Shown piece by piece: positions 48,734 to 57,757 of a DNA stretch of 64,000 bases. This DNA is from Actinoplanes oryzae. Lineage in GTDB: Bacteria > Actinomycetota > Actinomycetes > Mycobacteriales > Micromonosporaceae. Both the position numbers and the translations under genes were made by a program. The notes beneath the pieces were generated by a model, which had not been told where the DNA came from, did no database searches, and saw only the letters and a program-made list of their open reading frames with translations. The first letter of the stretch is position 1. Every line of letters begins with the position of its first letter. Location of the stretch: assembly GCF_030757795.1 (NCBI RefSeq), contig NZ_JAUQWH010000004.1, positions 1-64,000 of the forward strand. The letters run 5' to 3'.

Positions 48734-50176
48734 ATGAGTGTGGATCACTTCGACGAAGCCGGGGCGGCGGTGCAGGCCGCGCTGGATGCGGGCGCGCGCT
48801 ACGCCGATGCGCGCGTCATGCTGCGGCGCACCGAGAGCATGAGCGCCAGGGACGGGGACGTGGAGGACCTGAGCTCCGGCGAGAGCGCCGGCCTCGGCGT
48901 GCGGGCCCTGGTCGGGTCGAGCTGGGGCTTCTATGCCGTGCCCGACCTGGACGACGCGGCCGCGCGGGCGGCCGGGCGCCGCGCCGCGGAGATCGCCGCC
49001 GCGAGCGCCCGCGTGCCCGGCCCGGCGATCGATCTGGTGCGCTCCGAGCCGGTGACCGCGAGCTGGGCCAGCGACTGCGAGATCGATCCGCTGTCGGTGC
49101 CGCTCTCGGAGAAGGGCGACCTCCTGGTGGCGGCCACCGCCGCGGCGCGGGACGCGGGCGCCGACCTGGCCGAGGGCATCTATCAGATCTGGGACACCCG
49201 AAAGTGGTTCGTCTCCAGCGACGGTCACCGCATCGACCAGCACATCCGTGAGTGCGGCGCCGGGGTGACCGCGAGCGCGTTCGGCGACGGCGAGATCCAG
49301 CGCCGCTCCTGGCCCTCCCACCGCGGGCAGTACGCCACGCGCGGCTGGGAGCTGGTCCACGAGCTGGCCCTGACGGACAACGCCGCCCGCATGGCCGAGG
49401 AGGCGCGGGCGCTGCTCACCGCCCCGCTGTGCCCGGCCGGCGAGACGACGCTGATCCTCGGCGGCGAGCAGCTGGCCCTGCAGATTCACGAGTCCGTGGG
49501 ACACGCGATCGAGCTCGACCGCATCCTCGGCTGGGAGGCGGCCTTCGCCGGCACGTCCTGGCTGGACCTCGCCCAGCTGGGCAGCCTGCGCTACGGCTCC
49601 GACCTCATGAACATCACGATCGACCCGGGCCTGCCGGGGGCGCTCGGCAGCTTCGGCTACGACGACGAGGGCTCGCCGGCAGCGAAGCGCGACGCGGTCC
49701 GCAACGGCATCTGGGTGGGCGTCCTCGCCGGGCGCGACTCGGCGGCGATGGCCGGGCTCGACTATGCGGGCAGCGTGCGCTCCGACGGGTGGGCGCGGCT
49801 GCCCATGGTCCGCATGACGAATGTCGGGCTGGAGCCCGGGCCGCACACGCTCGACGAGATCATCGCCGCGACCGACGACGGCATCCTCATGGACATCAAC
49901 CGGTCGTGGTCCATCGACGACCGGCGGCTCAACTTCCAGTTCGGCTGCGAGATCGGCTGGGAGATCAAGAACGGCAGGCGCGGGCGCATGCTGCGCAACC
50001 CGACCTACACCGGCATCGGCCCCAAGTTCTGGCAGTCGATGGACATGCTCTCGTCCGAGACGGTCGCGTGGGGCACACCGAATTGCGGCAAGGGCCAGCC
50101 CGGGCAGGTCGGTCACACCGGCCACCCGGCGGCCCCGGCCCGCTTCACCAACGTACGCGTGGGGGTGCGCGGATGA
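48734..50176 (+). CDS. tldD: TldD zinc metalloprotease subunit
   Basis: TldD and TldE form a heterodimeric Zn protease that degrades unfolded or small peptides and matures some ribosomal peptides. The 480-aa protein carries the Zn motif HESVGH (residues 252-257) and GTSWLDLAQLG, with a C-terminal half of beta strands (RMTNVGLEPGPHTLDEIIA). It starts at ATG 48734 after a TAGGGT box and overlaps tldE by 4 bp. No nearby peptide-precursor gene is apparent, so a housekeeping role is assumed. Confidence 0.92.
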   Translation: MSVDHFDEAGAAVQAALDAGARYADARVMLRRTESMSARDGDVEDLSSGESAGLGVRALVGSSWGFYAVPDLDDAAARAAGRRAAEIAAASARVPGPAIDLVRSEPVTASWASDCEIDPLSVPLSEKGDLLVAATAAARDAGADLAEGIYQIWDTRKWFVSSDGHRIDQHIRECGAGVTASAFGDGEIQRRSWPSHRGQYATRGWELVHELALTDNAARMAEEARALLTAPLCPAGETTLILGGEQLALQIHESVGHAIELDRILGWEAAFAGTSWLDLAQLGSLRYGSDLMNITIDPGLPGALGSFGYDDEGSPAAKRDAVRNGIWVGVLAGRDSAAMAGLDYAGSVRSDGWARLPMVRMTNVGLEPGPHTLDEIIAATDDGILMDINRSWSIDDRRLNFQFGCEIGWEIKNGRRGRMLRNPTYTGIGPKFWQSMDMLSSETVAWGTPNCGKGQPGQVGHTGHPAAPARFTNVRVGVRG

Positions 50177-51549
50177 GTGCGGAGCTGGATCTCGCGGGGC
50201 GCGTGGTGGAGCTCACCCGGCAGCTGGCCGGGCCGGGCGCCGAGGCCGAGGTGGTCGCGGTGCACTCGGCGGAGGCGCTGACCCGGTTCGCCAATTCGGC
50301 GATCCACCAGAATGTCGCCGAGGCCACCACCTCGGTGCAGCTGCGGTTGCACATCGACGGGCGCACGGCCGGCGGGTCGACGACCGTGACGAGCGCTGAG
50401 GGGCTGTCGTCCCTCGTGGAGCGCACCCTCGCCGCGGCCCGGCTGGCGCCGCGCGACCCGGGCTGGGCCGGCCTGACCGCGCCCACGCCGCTGCCGGCCG
50501 GCGCTGGATTCGACGAGGCGACCGCCGCGGCCGGGCCGCAGGAGCGCGCCGCCCGCGTGCGCGACTTCGTGGACGCGGCGGGCGGGCTGGAGACGGCGGG
50601 CTTCTGCCGGACGACGTATGTCTCCGGTGGGTTCGCCAACTCCGCCGGTCAGGCGGTCGCCGGGCGGTCGGCCGAGGCGGCCATGGACGGCATCGCCCGC
50701 TTCGAGGGCGCCGACGGCGTGGCCCGGCTGGCCGGCGGCCGGCTCGACGCGATCGACGGCGGGCCGCTGGGGGCCGGCGCCGCCGCCAAGGCCCGCGCCG
50801 GGGCGCGGCCCGTCGAGCTGCCACCCGGGCACTACGAGGTGGTCCTCGAGCCGACCGCCGTGTCCGACCTCATCGACAACCTGGCCACGTGGGGCTTCAA
50901 CGGCAAGGCGTTCGCGCAGCACCAGTCGTTCGCGGAGCTGGGCGCCCACCAGTTCGACGAGAAGATCACCCTCACCGACGAGCCGCTCGGCGCGACCCTC
51001 CCGTTCGACCTGGAGGGCACCCCGCGCGACACCCTGGTCCTCGTCCGCGACGGCGTGACCCAGGCGGTCAGCCACGACCGCACCTCCGCCGCCGAGGCGG
51101 GCGGCGTCTCGACCGGGCACGCCTCCGCGGCCTCCCGGTCGTGGGGTCCCATGGCCACCAATCTGTCCCTCACCCCCGGCCCGGTGACCAACGCCGTCCC
51201 CGAGGAGGCGACCGGCCCCATCGCCGCGCCGGCCCGGGCGCTCGTCTCCCGGATGCGGCGCGGGCTGCTGATCACCGACCTCTGGTACACCCGGGTCCTC
51301 GATCAGAAGAGCCTCGTCCTCACCGGCCTGACCCGCAACGGCGTCTGGCTCGTCGAGGACGGCGAGGTGACGGCGGCGGTAAGCAACATGCGCTTCACCC
51401 AGTCCTACCCGCAGGCGCTCGCCCCGGGTGCCGTCCTCGCAGTCGGCGCGGACGCGCTGCCGCTGCCGGACCGGTGGTCGGGCGTGCGCTACACGGCCCC
51501 GGCCCTGCACCTCGCCGCCTGGAACCTCACGGGCAACGCCTCGGGCTGA
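50173..51549 (+). CDS. tldE: TldE/PmbA protease subunit
   Basis: The 458-aa partner of TldD. It has the fold but no Zn-binding HExxxH, as in TldE/PmbA. Recognisable segments are VVLEPTAVSDLIDNLATWGFNGKAF, DEPLGATLPFDLEGTP, and RGLLITDLWYTRVLDQKSLVLTGLTRNGVWLVEDGE, close to the family end. ATG 50173 overlaps the tldD stop (ATGA). Confidence 0.92.
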   Translation: MSAELDLAGRVVELTRQLAGPGAEAEVVAVHSAEALTRFANSAIHQNVAEATTSVQLRLHIDGRTAGGSTTVTSAEGLSSLVERTLAAARLAPRDPGWAGLTAPTPLPAGAGFDEATAAAGPQERAARVRDFVDAAGGLETAGFCRTTYVSGGFANSAGQAVAGRSAEAAMDGIARFEGADGVARLAGGRLDAIDGGPLGAGAAAKARAGARPVELPPGHYEVVLEPTAVSDLIDNLATWGFNGKAFAQHQSFAELGAHQFDEKITLTDEPLGATLPFDLEGTPRDTLVLVRDGVTQAVSHDRTSAAEAGGVSTGHASAASRSWGPMATNLSLTPGPVTNAVPEEATGPIAAPARALVSRMRRGLLITDLWYTRVLDQKSLVLTGLTRNGVWLVEDGEVTAAVSNMRFTQSYPQALAPGAVLAVGADALPLPDRWSGVRYTAPALHLAAWNLTGNASG

Positions 51550-51730
51550 CCGCCGGCTCTCCGACCGCGGGCCGGCTCGCCCGATCGGGTGCGGACGGTC
51601 CGCTCCGCCGATGAACCGGTCGCGCGGCGCGGCCACGGCCTGGCGGCGCGGCCACGGTCGCGCGGTGCGGCCATGGCTCGGGGGAGATCGACGGCGAGCG
51701 GTGGGTGTGGCGGCGTGCTTCACTGGGCCG

Positions 51731-52501
51731 GTGAGTGACGCGCCGCGTGACCAGCAGTCTCCGCTCGATCCGCCCGGGCCCGCCGGCGGACCGTCCGCTG
51801 TGGGCGAGCCGACCGACGGCGGCGCGGCAACGAGCCATCCGGGCGACCCGGACGAGCTGCACGCCGGCGATCCCACTGACGGTGGGGCCGACGCGAGCGG
51901 CCCCGCGGCGACCAGCGCCGCCGCGGGCGACCGCGGGGCGGGACCGGGGCGGCGGAGCCGGGCGGCGCGGTTCTCGTTCGGCGGGCCGGAGGAGGATCCG
52001 AGGAAGCGGCACCGCCGGCGCTGGTTCGTCGGGGCCATCATCGCTGGGGCGGCGCTCGTCGTCGTCGCGCTCTGTGCGGGCGGGCTGGCGGTCCTCGGCG
52101 CCGTGTCCGGCTTCAACGAGGATGCCGACGAGGCCCGGGAGGAGCGCCAGCTGCGGGACGCCTCCTGCCTGGAGCTGGAGCAGCGGCTCAACCGGCTGAC
52201 CCCGCCCGGCGCGACGGCGTCGCCGCAGGCCAGGGCCACGGCTGTCCGGGACGAGAACGCGGCGCTGCGGCTCTATCTGGCCCAGGTGCGCGACGGCAAG
52301 GCGGTCGACGGGTGGCGGCAGCTGCTCGATGCTCGCACCTCCTACGCGGAGGCGCTGGACGCCCAGGCCGCGGCCAAGACTCCGGCGTTCTTCGTCGCTC
52401 CCCGGAGTGCGGACGGCAAGGCCGTCGCGGGCGAGCTCGCGCGGCTCTCCCCCGGCTCCTGCGCCGGGCCGATCCGGCGCCTTCAGGCTCCCGATCTCTG
52501 A
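51731..52501 (+). CDS. Single-helix membrane protein with disordered N-terminus
   Basis: A 256-aa protein. The first 85 residues are Pro/Gly/Asp/Ala-rich and probably disordered, then RKRHRRRW and one transmembrane helix (VGAIIAGAALVVVALCAGGLAVLG). The extracytoplasmic part is an Ala/Arg/Leu-rich helical domain with two Cys (CLELEQRL, GSCAGPI). I do not recognise the family. GTG 51731 is preceded by TTCACT with a 6-nt gap. It lies upstream of, but not clearly with, the sdh operon. Confidence 0.6.
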   Translation: MSDAPRDQQSPLDPPGPAGGPSAVGEPTDGGAATSHPGDPDELHAGDPTDGGADASGPAATSAAAGDRGAGPGRRSRAARFSFGGPEEDPRKRHRRRWFVGAIIAGAALVVVALCAGGLAVLGAVSGFNEDADEAREERQLRDASCLELEQRLNRLTPPGATASPQARATAVRDENAALRLYLAQVRDGKAVDGWRQLLDARTSYAEALDAQAAAKTPAFFVAPRSADGKAVAGELARLSPGSCAGPIRRLQAPDL

Positions 52502-52506
52502 CCGTC

Positions 52507-52554
52507 GATCAATTCCAGGAATTGATCTTCCCGGCGCCGAGCAAATTGATCTTC
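52507..52554 (+). promoter_or_regulatory. Palindromic operator-like site upstream of sdh operon
   Basis: GATCAATTCC and its exact reverse complement GGAATTGATC flank a single A (52507-52527). AATTGATCTTC at 52520-52530 recurs at 52544-52554, giving an additional half-site 24 bp downstream. The AT-rich dyad in a GC-rich background indicates a repressor or activator site for sdhC-sdhA-sdhB, although the upstream gene end at 52501 is close. Confidence 0.55.
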
Positions 52555-52590
52555 GCCAAAGTCTGATACAGACAGCATCCTGACCTTCGT

Positions 52591-52606
52591 TGTAACGTGT
52601 GCCACA
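52591..52606 (+). promoter_or_regulatory. CRP/GlxR-like dyad upstream of sdh operon
   Basis: TGTAA-CGTGTG-CCACA matches the TGTGA-N6-TCACA pattern at 8 of 10 fixed positions, about 80 bp before the sdhC start. In actinobacteria GlxR/CRP regulators often control succinate dehydrogenase genes. Motif-based only. Confidence 0.35.
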
Positions 52607-52687
52607 CATTGCGGACGCACAACCCCCGGCTGCAAGTGGGTCGATCCTGCGCGCCCGTAGGCACACGGAAACCGTTGGGGAGCTTTG

Positions 52688-53479
52688 ATGACGACGGCAA
52701 CGAGGCCGGAGGCGGGGCGGTCGCGGGCCGCGATCGCGGCGCGGACGTTGCGGACGGACCGGTGGTGGTTTCCGCCGCTGGTGACGTTTACCGGGCTGAG
52801 CGCCTGGGTGATCTACGCGACCGTCCGCGTGTTCATGCACAAGTGGTACTACGTCGACGACTACCACTATCTGACGCCGTTCTACTCGCCGTGCCTCACC
52901 GACCGGTGCGTCGAGGGGTCCGCCGAGTTCGGGACGCCGCTGCCGAGTTTCTGGCTCATTCCCGAGGCCGCTTTCACGCTGCCTTTCCTGCTGCTCTTCC
53001 GGCTGACGTGCTACTACTACCGGAAGGCGTACTACCGGGCGTTCTGGCTCTCCCCACCGGCCTGCGCGGTGCCCGACGGCCACGCGCGCTACACCGGCGA
53101 GACCCGCTTCCCGCTGATTTTCCAAAATGCTCACCGGTACGCCTTCTACGCCGCGGTGATCATCTCGTTCGTCAACACCTGGGACGCCGCACGCGCGTTC
53201 CAGACCGGCATCGGGCTCGGCAACGTGATCCTGCTCGGCAACGTCGTGATGCTCTGGGCGTACACGTTGTCCTGTCATTCCTGCCGGCACATCGCGGGCG
53301 GGCGGCTGAAGCACTTCTCGAAGCACCCGGTGCGCTATCGCTTCTGGACCTTCGTGTCGAAGCTCAACGCCCGGCACATGCAGCTCGCCTGGATCACCCT
53401 CGGCACGCTGGCCGTGACCGACTTCTACGTCATGGCAGTCGCCGCCGGCTGGTGGCCCGACCTGCGCTTCGTGAGCTGA
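52688..53479 (+). CDS. sdhC: Succinate dehydrogenase cytochrome b-type membrane anchor
   Basis: A 263-aa membrane subunit with about five helices. It corresponds to the single large anchor of the actinobacterial Sdh1 type (as Rv0249c in mycobacteria). Candidate heme/quinone residues are His in NAHRYAFYAAVI, CHSCRHIAGG and NARHMQLAW. It anchors the SdhA/SdhB catalytic part and passes electrons to menaquinone. ATG 52688 follows a GGGGAG site 7 nt upstream; a TTG directly before it adds one residue. sdhA starts 9 bp after its end. Confidence 0.85.
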   Translation: MTTATRPEAGRSRAAIAARTLRTDRWWFPPLVTFTGLSAWVIYATVRVFMHKWYYVDDYHYLTPFYSPCLTDRCVEGSAEFGTPLPSFWLIPEAAFTLPFLLLFRLTCYYYRKAYYRAFWLSPPACAVPDGHARYTGETRFPLIFQNAHRYAFYAAVIISFVNTWDAARAFQTGIGLGNVILLGNVVMLWAYTLSCHSCRHIAGGRLKHFSKHPVRYRFWTFVSKLNARHMQLAWITLGTLAVTDFYVMAVAAGWWPDLRFVS

Positions 53480-53488
53480 GGAGGCGAC

Positions 53489-55369
53489 ATGACGGAACGG
53501 GTGGAAAGGCACCTCTACGACGTCGTGGTCATCGGCGCGGGCGGCGCCGGGCTGCGGGCGGCGATCGAGGCGCGGCTCGCGGGGAAGCGTACGGCGATCA
53601 TCTCGAAGTCCTTGTTCGGCAAGGCCCACACGGTCATGGCCGAGGGCGGGGCGGCCGCGGCCATGGGCAACGCGAACAGTCGCGACAACTGGATGGTGCA
53701 CTTCCGCGACACCATGCGCGGCGGCAAGTTCCTGAACAACTATCGGATGGCGGAATTGCACGCCAAGGAGGCTCCCGAGCGCATCTGGGAGCTGGAGACG
53801 TACGGCGCCCTCTTCGACCGCACGAAGGACGGCAAGATCTCGCAGCGCAACTTCGGCGGCCACGAGTATCCGCGGCTCGCGCACGTCGGGGACCGTACCG
53901 GGCTCGAGATGATCCGGACCCTGCAGCAGAAGATCGTGTCCCTGCAGCAGGAGGACCACGCCGAGACCGGTGACTACGAGTCGCGGATCCGGGTGTTCGC
54001 GGAGACGACGATCACCGAGCTGGTGCTGAGCGGCGACAGGATCGCCGGGGCGTTCGGCTACTACCGCGAGTCGGGACAGTTCCTGCTGCTCGAGGCGCCG
54101 GCGGTGGTGCTGGCGACGGGCGGCGTCGGGCGCTCGTACAAGGTGACGTCGAACTCCTGGGAGTACACCGGCGACGGCCACGCCCTCGCGCTGCGGGCCG
54201 GGGCGACGCTGATCAACATGGAGTTCCTGCAGTTCCATCCGACCGGCATGGTCTGGCCGCCGTCCGTCAAGGGGATCCTCGTCACCGAGTCGGTCCGCGG
54301 CGACGGCGGCGTGCTGCGCAACTCCGAGGGCAAGCGCTTCATGTTCGAGTACGTCCCCGACGTGTTCCGCAAGCAGTACGCGGACACCGAGGAGGAGGCC
54401 GACCGCTGGTACGCCGACCCCGACGCCAACCGGCGCCCGCCCGAGCTGCTGCCCCGCGACGAGGTCGCGCGCGCCATCAACAGCGAGGTCAAGGCGGGCC
54501 GGGGCACCAAGTCGGGCGGGGTGTTCCTCGATGTCTCCACCCGGATGCCCGCCGAGCAGATCGTGCGGCGGCTGCCGTCGATGCACCACCAGTTCAAGGA
54601 GCTGGCCGACGTCGACATCACCAAGGAACCCATGGAGGTCGGGCCGACCTGCCACTACGTGATGGGCGGCGTCGAGGTCGACCCCGACACCACGGCCGCC
54701 CTGGGTACGGTGCAGGGCCTCTTCGCCGCGGGCGAGGTCTCCGGCGGGATGCACGGCTCGAACCGGCTGGGCGGCAACTCGCTCTCGGACCTGCTCGTGT
54801 TCGGCAAACGGGCGGGTGAGCACGCGGCCGCGTACGTGTCGGGGCTCGACAGCCGCCCGAAGCTCCGGCCCGCCGACGTGGAGGCCGCGACGGAGACAGC
54901 GCTGGCGCCGTTGTCGCGCGAGGGCGGCGAGAACCCGTACACCCTGCAGCAGGATCTTCAGGCCGTGATGGGTGACCTGGTCGGGATCATCCGGCGCGAG
55001 GCCGAGCTGACCGACGCGCTGAAGCGGCTGCAGGAGCTCAAGCAGCGCGTCGCGAACGTCGGCGCCCCCGGCGGCCGCCGTTACAACCCGGCCTGGCACC
55101 TCGCGCTCGACCTGCGCAACATGCTGGTGGTCTCCGAGTGCACGGCCCGGGCGGCGCTCGAGCGCGAGGAGTCCCGCGGCGGCCACACGCGCGAGGACTT
55201 CCCGAGGATGAGCCCCGAGTGGCGGCAGGTCAACCTGGTCTGCTCGCTCGACGAGGCGGGCGACGTGCACCTCGATCGCAAGGCCCTCCCGACCATGCCG
55301 CCGGAGCTCTTCGAGCTGTTCGACCGGGCCGAACTGAGCAAGTACATGACCGATCAGGAGCTGTCATGA
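53489..55369 (+). CDS. sdhA: Succinate dehydrogenase/fumarate reductase flavoprotein
   Basis: A 626-aa catalytic subunit that oxidises succinate to fumarate with covalently bound FAD. FAD-binding GAGGAGLRAAIEARLAG lies at residues 17-33. The FAD-linking His lies in KAHTVMAEGG. Active-site residues are in HPTGMVWP and TESVRGDGG, and the C-terminal GSNRLGGNSLSDLLVFG closes the FAD domain. GAGGAGGCGAC is 3-8 nt before ATG 53489. Its stop overlaps sdhB. Confidence 0.95.
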   Translation: MTERVERHLYDVVVIGAGGAGLRAAIEARLAGKRTAIISKSLFGKAHTVMAEGGAAAAMGNANSRDNWMVHFRDTMRGGKFLNNYRMAELHAKEAPERIWELETYGALFDRTKDGKISQRNFGGHEYPRLAHVGDRTGLEMIRTLQQKIVSLQQEDHAETGDYESRIRVFAETTITELVLSGDRIAGAFGYYRESGQFLLLEAPAVVLATGGVGRSYKVTSNSWEYTGDGHALALRAGATLINMEFLQFHPTGMVWPPSVKGILVTESVRGDGGVLRNSEGKRFMFEYVPDVFRKQYADTEEEADRWYADPDANRRPPELLPRDEVARAINSEVKAGRGTKSGGVFLDVSTRMPAEQIVRRLPSMHHQFKELADVDITKEPMEVGPTCHYVMGGVEVDPDTTAALGTVQGLFAAGEVSGGMHGSNRLGGNSLSDLLVFGKRAGEHAAAYVSGLDSRPKLRPADVEAATETALAPLSREGGENPYTLQQDLQAVMGDLVGIIRREAELTDALKRLQELKQRVANVGAPGGRRYNPAWHLALDLRNMLVVSECTARAALEREESRGGHTREDFPRMSPEWRQVNLVCSLDEAGDVHLDRKALPTMPPELFELFDRAELSKYMTDQELS

Positions 55370-56436
55370 ACCGTCACTTCCGGGTCTGGCGCGGGGACGA
55401 GAGCGGCGGCGAAATCCGCGACTACGACGTCGAGGTCAACGACGGCGAGGTCGTGCTCGACGTCATCCACCGGCTGCAGGCGACCCAGACTCCCGACCTC
55501 GCGTGCCGCTGGAACTGCAAGGCGGGCAAGTGCGGCTCGTGCTCGATGGAGATCAACGGCAAGCCGCGGCTGGGGTGCATGACGCGCATGTCGACCTTCG
55601 GCGACGACGAGACGGTGACGATCACGCCGCTGCGCACGTTCCCGGTGATCCGGGACCTCGTGACGGATGTCTCCTTCAACTATGCCAAGGCCCGCGAGAC
55701 CCCGGCCTTCGCGCCGCCGGACCTGCCGCCGGGTGCGTACCGGATGCAGCAGGTGGACGTCGAGCGCTCGCAGGAGTTCCGCAAGTGCATCGAGTGCTAT
55801 CTCTGCCAGAACACCTGCCATGTCGTACGGGACCACGAGGAGAACAAGGCGGCCTTCAGCGGCCCGCGCTACTTCATCCGCGCCGCCGAGCTCGACATGC
55901 ACCCGCTCGACACCCGTGCGGACCGCAAGGAGTACGCGCAGGCCGCGCAGGGCCTGGGCTACTGCAACATCACCAAATGTTGTACGGAGGTCTGTCCCGA
56001 ACACATCAAGATCACTGACAACGCGATCATCCCGATGAAGGAACGCGTCGTCGACAAGCGCTACGACCCCCTGGTCTGGCTGGGGCGCAAGATCCTACGC
56101 CGCGACCAGGTGCCCGGGGCCACGCCGGCGCCCGTGGGCGAGGGCGGCATCCCGCTTCGCGGCGCGAACGGCAAGCCGCCCGCCTTCTCGCCCGCTCCCG
56201 CGCCCGCCGGGGATCCGATGGCGCCCAGCTCCACGGCCGGCGTGACGGACGTCGCCTCCGGCCTGGGCGACGGTCACGCGCGCCTGCCCGAGGCTCCCGC
56301 GGTCGGCGACGACGGCCGCCTGGACGTCGCGGAGTTGCTGGCCACGAACGCGGGCGGGCCGTCGCCCTTCGGCGACGACGTCCAGTTCCCGCTGCCGAAG
56401 GTCACCTACCGGCCGCCGGAGCCGGACAAGGACTGA
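55366..56436 (+). CDS. sdhB: Succinate dehydrogenase iron-sulfur subunit, extended
   Basis: A 356-aa subunit that relays electrons from FAD to the membrane anchor. Plant-type 2Fe-2S Cys are in CRWNCKAGKCGSC and a following C; the 3Fe-4S/4Fe-4S Cys are in CIECYLCQNTC and CCTEVCPEH. The family domain ends near residue 250. A further 105 residues are Pro/Ala/Gly/Asp-rich with no recognisable fold, and they are missing from most SdhB proteins. ATG 55366 overlaps the sdhA stop by 4 bp. Confidence 0.93.
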   Translation: MNRHFRVWRGDESGGEIRDYDVEVNDGEVVLDVIHRLQATQTPDLACRWNCKAGKCGSCSMEINGKPRLGCMTRMSTFGDDETVTITPLRTFPVIRDLVTDVSFNYAKARETPAFAPPDLPPGAYRMQQVDVERSQEFRKCIECYLCQNTCHVVRDHEENKAAFSGPRYFIRAAELDMHPLDTRADRKEYAQAAQGLGYCNITKCCTEVCPEHIKITDNAIIPMKERVVDKRYDPLVWLGRKILRRDQVPGATPAPVGEGGIPLRGANGKPPAFSPAPAPAGDPMAPSSTAGVTDVASGLGDGHARLPEAPAVGDDGRLDVAELLATNAGGPSPFGDDVQFPLPKVTYRPPEPDKD

Positions 56437-56460
56437 TTCGCACACGCGTTCTAACCGGAG

Positions 56461-56466
56461 TAATGT
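56461..56466 (+). promoter_or_regulatory. -10 box of alkB-like gene (leaderless)
   Basis: TAATGT, 7 nt, then GTG at 56474. It overlaps the alternative in-frame GTG at 56465, which therefore is less likely. Confidence 0.45.
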
Positions 56467-56473
56467 GGCGGCC

Positions 56474-57379
56474 GTGAGCAGCTATCAGCCGTCGATGCTC
56501 GACATGATGGGTGGCGCCGGGGCCACGCTGGAGCCCCTGCCCGGCCGCCTCGTGCGCCACCACCTGAGCGCGGGTGCGTGGGTCGACGTCCTGCCCGGCT
56601 TCGTCCAGAGCTCCGACGCGGTCTTCGACACGCTGCTCCACGACGTCGACTGGCGAGCCGAGCGCCGGGCCATGTATGACGGCGTGGTCGACGTGCCGCG
56701 CCTGCTCCGGTGGTTCGGCCGGGGCGAGCCCCTGCCCCACCCGTTGCTCACCGAGGCCCGCGACCGCCTCACCGCCTATTACGCGGCCGAGCTGGGCGAG
56801 CCCTTCGTCACCGCCGGCATGTGCCTCTACCGCGACGGCCGCGACTCCGTCGCCTGGCACGGCGACACCCTGGGCCGCTCCTCCCGCGAGGACACCATGG
56901 TCGCCATCGTCTCCTTCGGCTCCCCCCGCAACCTCATGCTCCGCCCCCGCGCGGGCGTCGCCCCTCCCGGCCCCGGCACCACCGCGACAGCCCGCGCCAC
57001 CGAAGCCGCGCGCGCCGCCCACGCCCCCGCCGAGGGCCGCCGCCTCGGGGCCGAGCCCACCCACGCCGCCGGGGCCGCCCGCGCTGCCGGGGCCGCCCGC
57101 GCCTACGCTGAGGGCCGCCGCTCCGGAGCCGGGCCGGGCGAAGCTGCCCGCGCCGCCGAGGCCGCCCGCGCCGACCGTGAGGGCCGCCGCTCCGGAGCGC
57201 GCGTCGCCGAGGCGGCGCCGGTCGGTGCCGGCGGGACGCTTCGCTTCCCCCAGGGCCACGGCGACCTCATCGTCATGGGCGGCTCCTGCCAGCGCACCTG
57301 GGAGCACGCCATCCCCAAGACCGCCAAGCCGGTCGGCCCCCGCGTCAGCGTCCAGTTCCGCCCCATCAACGTCGCCTGA
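56474..57379 (+). CDS. AlkB-like Fe(II)/2-oxoglutarate dioxygenase with repeat insert
   Basis: A 301-aa AlkB-family protein that would oxidatively remove alkyl groups from DNA or RNA bases. Fe ligands are in WHGD (H129, D131) and HAIPK (H278); R290 and R296 in PRVSVQFR bind 2-oxoglutarate. Between SFGSPRNLMLRPRAG and GGTLRFPQGHG lies an insert of about 95 residues (about 160-254) of Ala/Arg/Glu/Gly tandem repeats based on AARAAxAARAxxEGRRSGA. This position is a strand-strand turn in AlkB, so the fold could tolerate it. The GTG start is 7 nt after TAATGT. Confidence 0.82.
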   Translation: MSSYQPSMLDMMGGAGATLEPLPGRLVRHHLSAGAWVDVLPGFVQSSDAVFDTLLHDVDWRAERRAMYDGVVDVPRLLRWFGRGEPLPHPLLTEARDRLTAYYAAELGEPFVTAGMCLYRDGRDSVAWHGDTLGRSSREDTMVAIVSFGSPRNLMLRPRAGVAPPGPGTTATARATEAARAAHAPAEGRRLGAEPTHAAGAARAAGAARAYAEGRRSGAGPGEAARAAEAARADREGRRSGARVAEAAPVGAGGTLRFPQGHGDLIVMGGSCQRTWEHAIPKTAKPVGPRVSVQFRPINVA

Positions 57380-57757
57380 AACCCCGCCGGACGCCTGGGC
57401 CGAGCTCCGGCCCGGCCGCACCCATCAGCGACCGGGTCACGCACGCGACGCCAGCTTGCTTCGATCCCGGCGCAAGCCCTCCGCCGGCCGGATCCTGTGC
57501 TCCCGCGCGCGTCGTCCATGCCGACCGTCCCACACCCCAGCGCCAGCCACGCAAGCCATCCGAGCCGCCGAGCGGGCCGGGCACCATCCGGACGTCAACC
57601 TGCGCCATACCCATGCGTGACCGAGCGCGACATTGAGTTGGCGCGGATATTCACCGTCAGCGACGCGCAGGCGCCGTCGGTCCGGGTGCTGGAGGACCGG
57701 ACGGCAACAAGGTGTGCCTGGCACGGCAGCGACTAGCCTCGCCGCGGGCGGGCGCGG
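57380..57757. other. Intergenic region without recognisable feature
   Basis: 378 bp between two convergent genes. Six-frame reading gives only Arg/Pro/Ala-rich short frames with no domain, and I see no terminator-quality hairpin or repeat. Confidence 0.5.

Noticed and set aside
47081-50125. Very long minus-strand frame extending the GGDEF gene
   Set aside because: The part beyond 48628 is antisense to tldD, has no domains, and a GTG with a strong ribosome site at 48628 gives the normal protein.
57497-57736. Small plus-strand frame in the 57.4-57.8 kb gap
   Set aside because: Arg/Pro/Ser-rich, no promoter or ribosome site, and mixed codon use.
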